A stretch of 22,386 bases of DNA from DALYLB01 sp046154695 (GTDB lineage: Bacteria > Acidobacteriota > Blastocatellia > RBC074): positions 1-22,386 of the forward strand of contig JBJXFI010000457.1 in NCBI GenBank assembly GCA_046154695.1, given 5' to 3'. Shown piece after piece: positions 19,140 to 22,386 of this stretch. The notes under the pieces are model-generated. The model had not been told where the DNA came from. It made no database searches and worked only from the letters and a program-made list of their open reading frames with translations. How positions within the stretch are numbered: position 1 is the first letter of the stretch; every line of letters starts with the position of its first letter. The position numbers and the translations under genes were made by a program.

Positions 19140-19391
19140 ATGGATATGAATTCATTGATCGTGGCCTTGCTCATTGGCGCGGCTGCCGGCTGGCTCGCCG
19201 GCGTCGTTATGAAGGGCCGCGGCTTCGGAACCGTCGGCAATATCATCGTGGGAATCATCGGCTCATTTATCGGTGGATGGCTGTTCAGCGCCCTGAAGAT
19301 CTCCATTGCCAGCGGCGCCCTCGGAACGCTGATTACATCCGTAATCGGCGCGGTCGTGCTGCTCTTTGTCGTAGGACTGGTCAAGCGGTAG
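19140..19391 (+). CDS. GlsB/YeaQ/YmgE family small membrane protein
   Basis: This 83-residue protein belongs to the transglycosylase-associated family (YeaQ/YmgE/GlsB). Three membrane segments are visible: about 5-23 (LIVALLIGAAAGWLAGVVM), 30-51 (TVGNIIVGIIGSFIGGWLF) and 58-80 (ASGALGTLITSVIGAVVLLF). The signature GRGFGTVGNIIVGIIGSFIG lies between the first two. Such proteins are often stress-induced; no enzymatic function is proven despite the family name. GGGAG lies six bases before ATG 19140, and ATG 19146 is an alternative. It stands alone between the peptidase and the penicillin-binding protein, with hairpins on both sides. Confidence 0.9.
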   Translation: MDMNSLIVALLIGAAAGWLAGVVMKGRGFGTVGNIIVGIIGSFIGGWLFSALKISIASGALGTLITSVIGAVVLLFVVGLVKR

Positions 19392-19422
19392 CCGCGGATC
19401 CGGCCTCCGGTTCCCGCGGGCA

Positions 19423-19446
19423 GGGCGGCGTGACTCTCCGCCGCCC
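19423..19446 (+). terminator. GC-rich hairpin after the small membrane protein gene
   Basis: GGGCGGCG (19423-19430) and CGCCGCCC (19439-19446) form a perfect 8-bp stem with an 8-base loop, 32 bp after the stop codon. Cytosines rather than T follow, so it is a weak terminator candidate. A second small hairpin, GAAGGT/ACCTTC (19481-19500), followed by TAATTT, lies further down. Confidence 0.4.
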
Positions 19447-19541
19447 CCCTCCAGATTCAAATAGGCTGCGGATGTCAAGTGAAGGTGGGTAAGAACCTTC
19501 TAATTTGGGCCAATATTCCTTGTTGAAACCGGGGGGCCGCC

Positions 19542-19572
19542 TTGAGCCGGGGTATGCCCGGGCTGTTATAAT
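19542..19572 (+). promoter_or_regulatory. Candidate promoter for the penicillin-binding protein gene
   Basis: A perfect TATAAT at 19567-19572 has TTGAGC (19542-19547) upstream, at a long spacing of 19 bases. Transcription would start near 19579, about 60 bases before the ATG at 19642. Called from consensus only. The 250-bp gap from 19392 otherwise holds only the hairpins noted. Confidence 0.45.
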
Positions 19573-19641
19573 TAGCGTCGGTATGCCTGACAACTTATTA
19601 ACACCCGGAACGACGGTTCGGGAGAACGTCGTCGATCTTCT

Positions 19642-22200
<2,559 letters not shown>

Positions 22201-22300
22201 CGGCGGACGCCTGAATCCTGTTATTCACGGTCCCTTCCTTCATTGCGGATTGACGATCTACGCCGTCGCCGGTGGCTCCGCGGCATACGCGCTTCCGAAG

Positions 22301-22333
22301 AAAAAGTGGCACAAGCTGTCCAGCTTGTGGCGC
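22301..22333 (-). repeat. Dispersed palindrome, copy 2 (imperfect right arm)
   Basis: GTGGCACAAGCT (22306-22317), loop GTCC, then AGCTTGTGGCGC (22322-22333), which differs at two positions from a perfect match. Five A precede it (22301-22305), so the T-run is on the minus strand, as in copy 1 at 217-249. It lies about 100 bp after the penicillin-binding protein gene. The rest of 22201-22386 holds no gene I can support. Confidence 0.65.
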
Positions 22334-22386
22334 ATCCATCAGGCACTCTCCGAAAAAGACCGGGCCTCGAACGAGACCCCATCCGG

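Noticed and set aside
22201..22386. A minus-strand coding region at the right edge
   Set aside because: No start with a ribosome-binding site and no recognisable protein; the interval holds a palindromic repeat.

Overview
This is a GC-rich chromosomal window, probably from an Acidobacteriota genome. The main clue is a TIGR03437-type domain (first described in Solibacter) at the N-terminus of the DUF1800 protein. Supporting clues are the DUF1800/DUF1501 pair, a PQQ dehydrogenase with a cytochrome c domain, a tannase-like gene, a DUF1080 protein, and the housekeeping order tRNA-Gln, prs, rplY, pth, rpsF, rpsR, rplI, dnaB, alr. The phylum call is an inference and no class is assigned.

Left block (1-6977, minus strand). 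Read in transcription order it runs: a promoter, a 941-residue secreted DUF1800 protein, a Tat-type DUF1501 protein, a secreted cytochrome c/PQQ dehydrogenase, a hairpin terminator, and the start of a tannase/feruloyl-esterase-like protein cut by the window edge. All four carry export signals, which suggests a secreted or periplasmic function such as polymer or aromatic-ester breakdown with alcohol oxidation.

Middle block (7026-16635, plus strand). It opens with a hairpin, a 23-codon small ORF with a strong ribosome-binding site, and a DUF433-DUF5615 toxin-antitoxin-like pair. Housekeeping genes follow: ispE, tRNA-Gln(TTG), prs, rplY/ctc, pth, rpsF, rpsR, rplI, dnaB and alr. Two convincing intrinsic terminator structures lie here, one between prs and rplY (possibly an attenuator) and one between rplI and dnaB. 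DnaB is interrupted by a 429-residue intein with a LAGLIDADG homing endonuclease domain, at the same conserved helicase site used by cyanobacterial DnaB inteins.

Right block (16636-22386, plus strand). It holds a secreted DUF1080 protein, a secreted M28 metallopeptidase with a C-terminal Fn3-like domain, a small GlsB/YeaQ-type membrane protein, and a class A penicillin-binding protein (PBP1A type).

Two dispersed repeat families occupy intergenic gaps. One is a paired-hairpin element ending in GGAGTTCCGC / GCGGAACTCC (three copies). The other is a 28-bp palindrome built on GTGGCACAAGCT, near both ends of the window. The most distinctive signals are the intein, the small ORF ahead of the DUF433-DUF5615 pair, the repeats, and the possible RNA switches ahead of rplY and rpsF.
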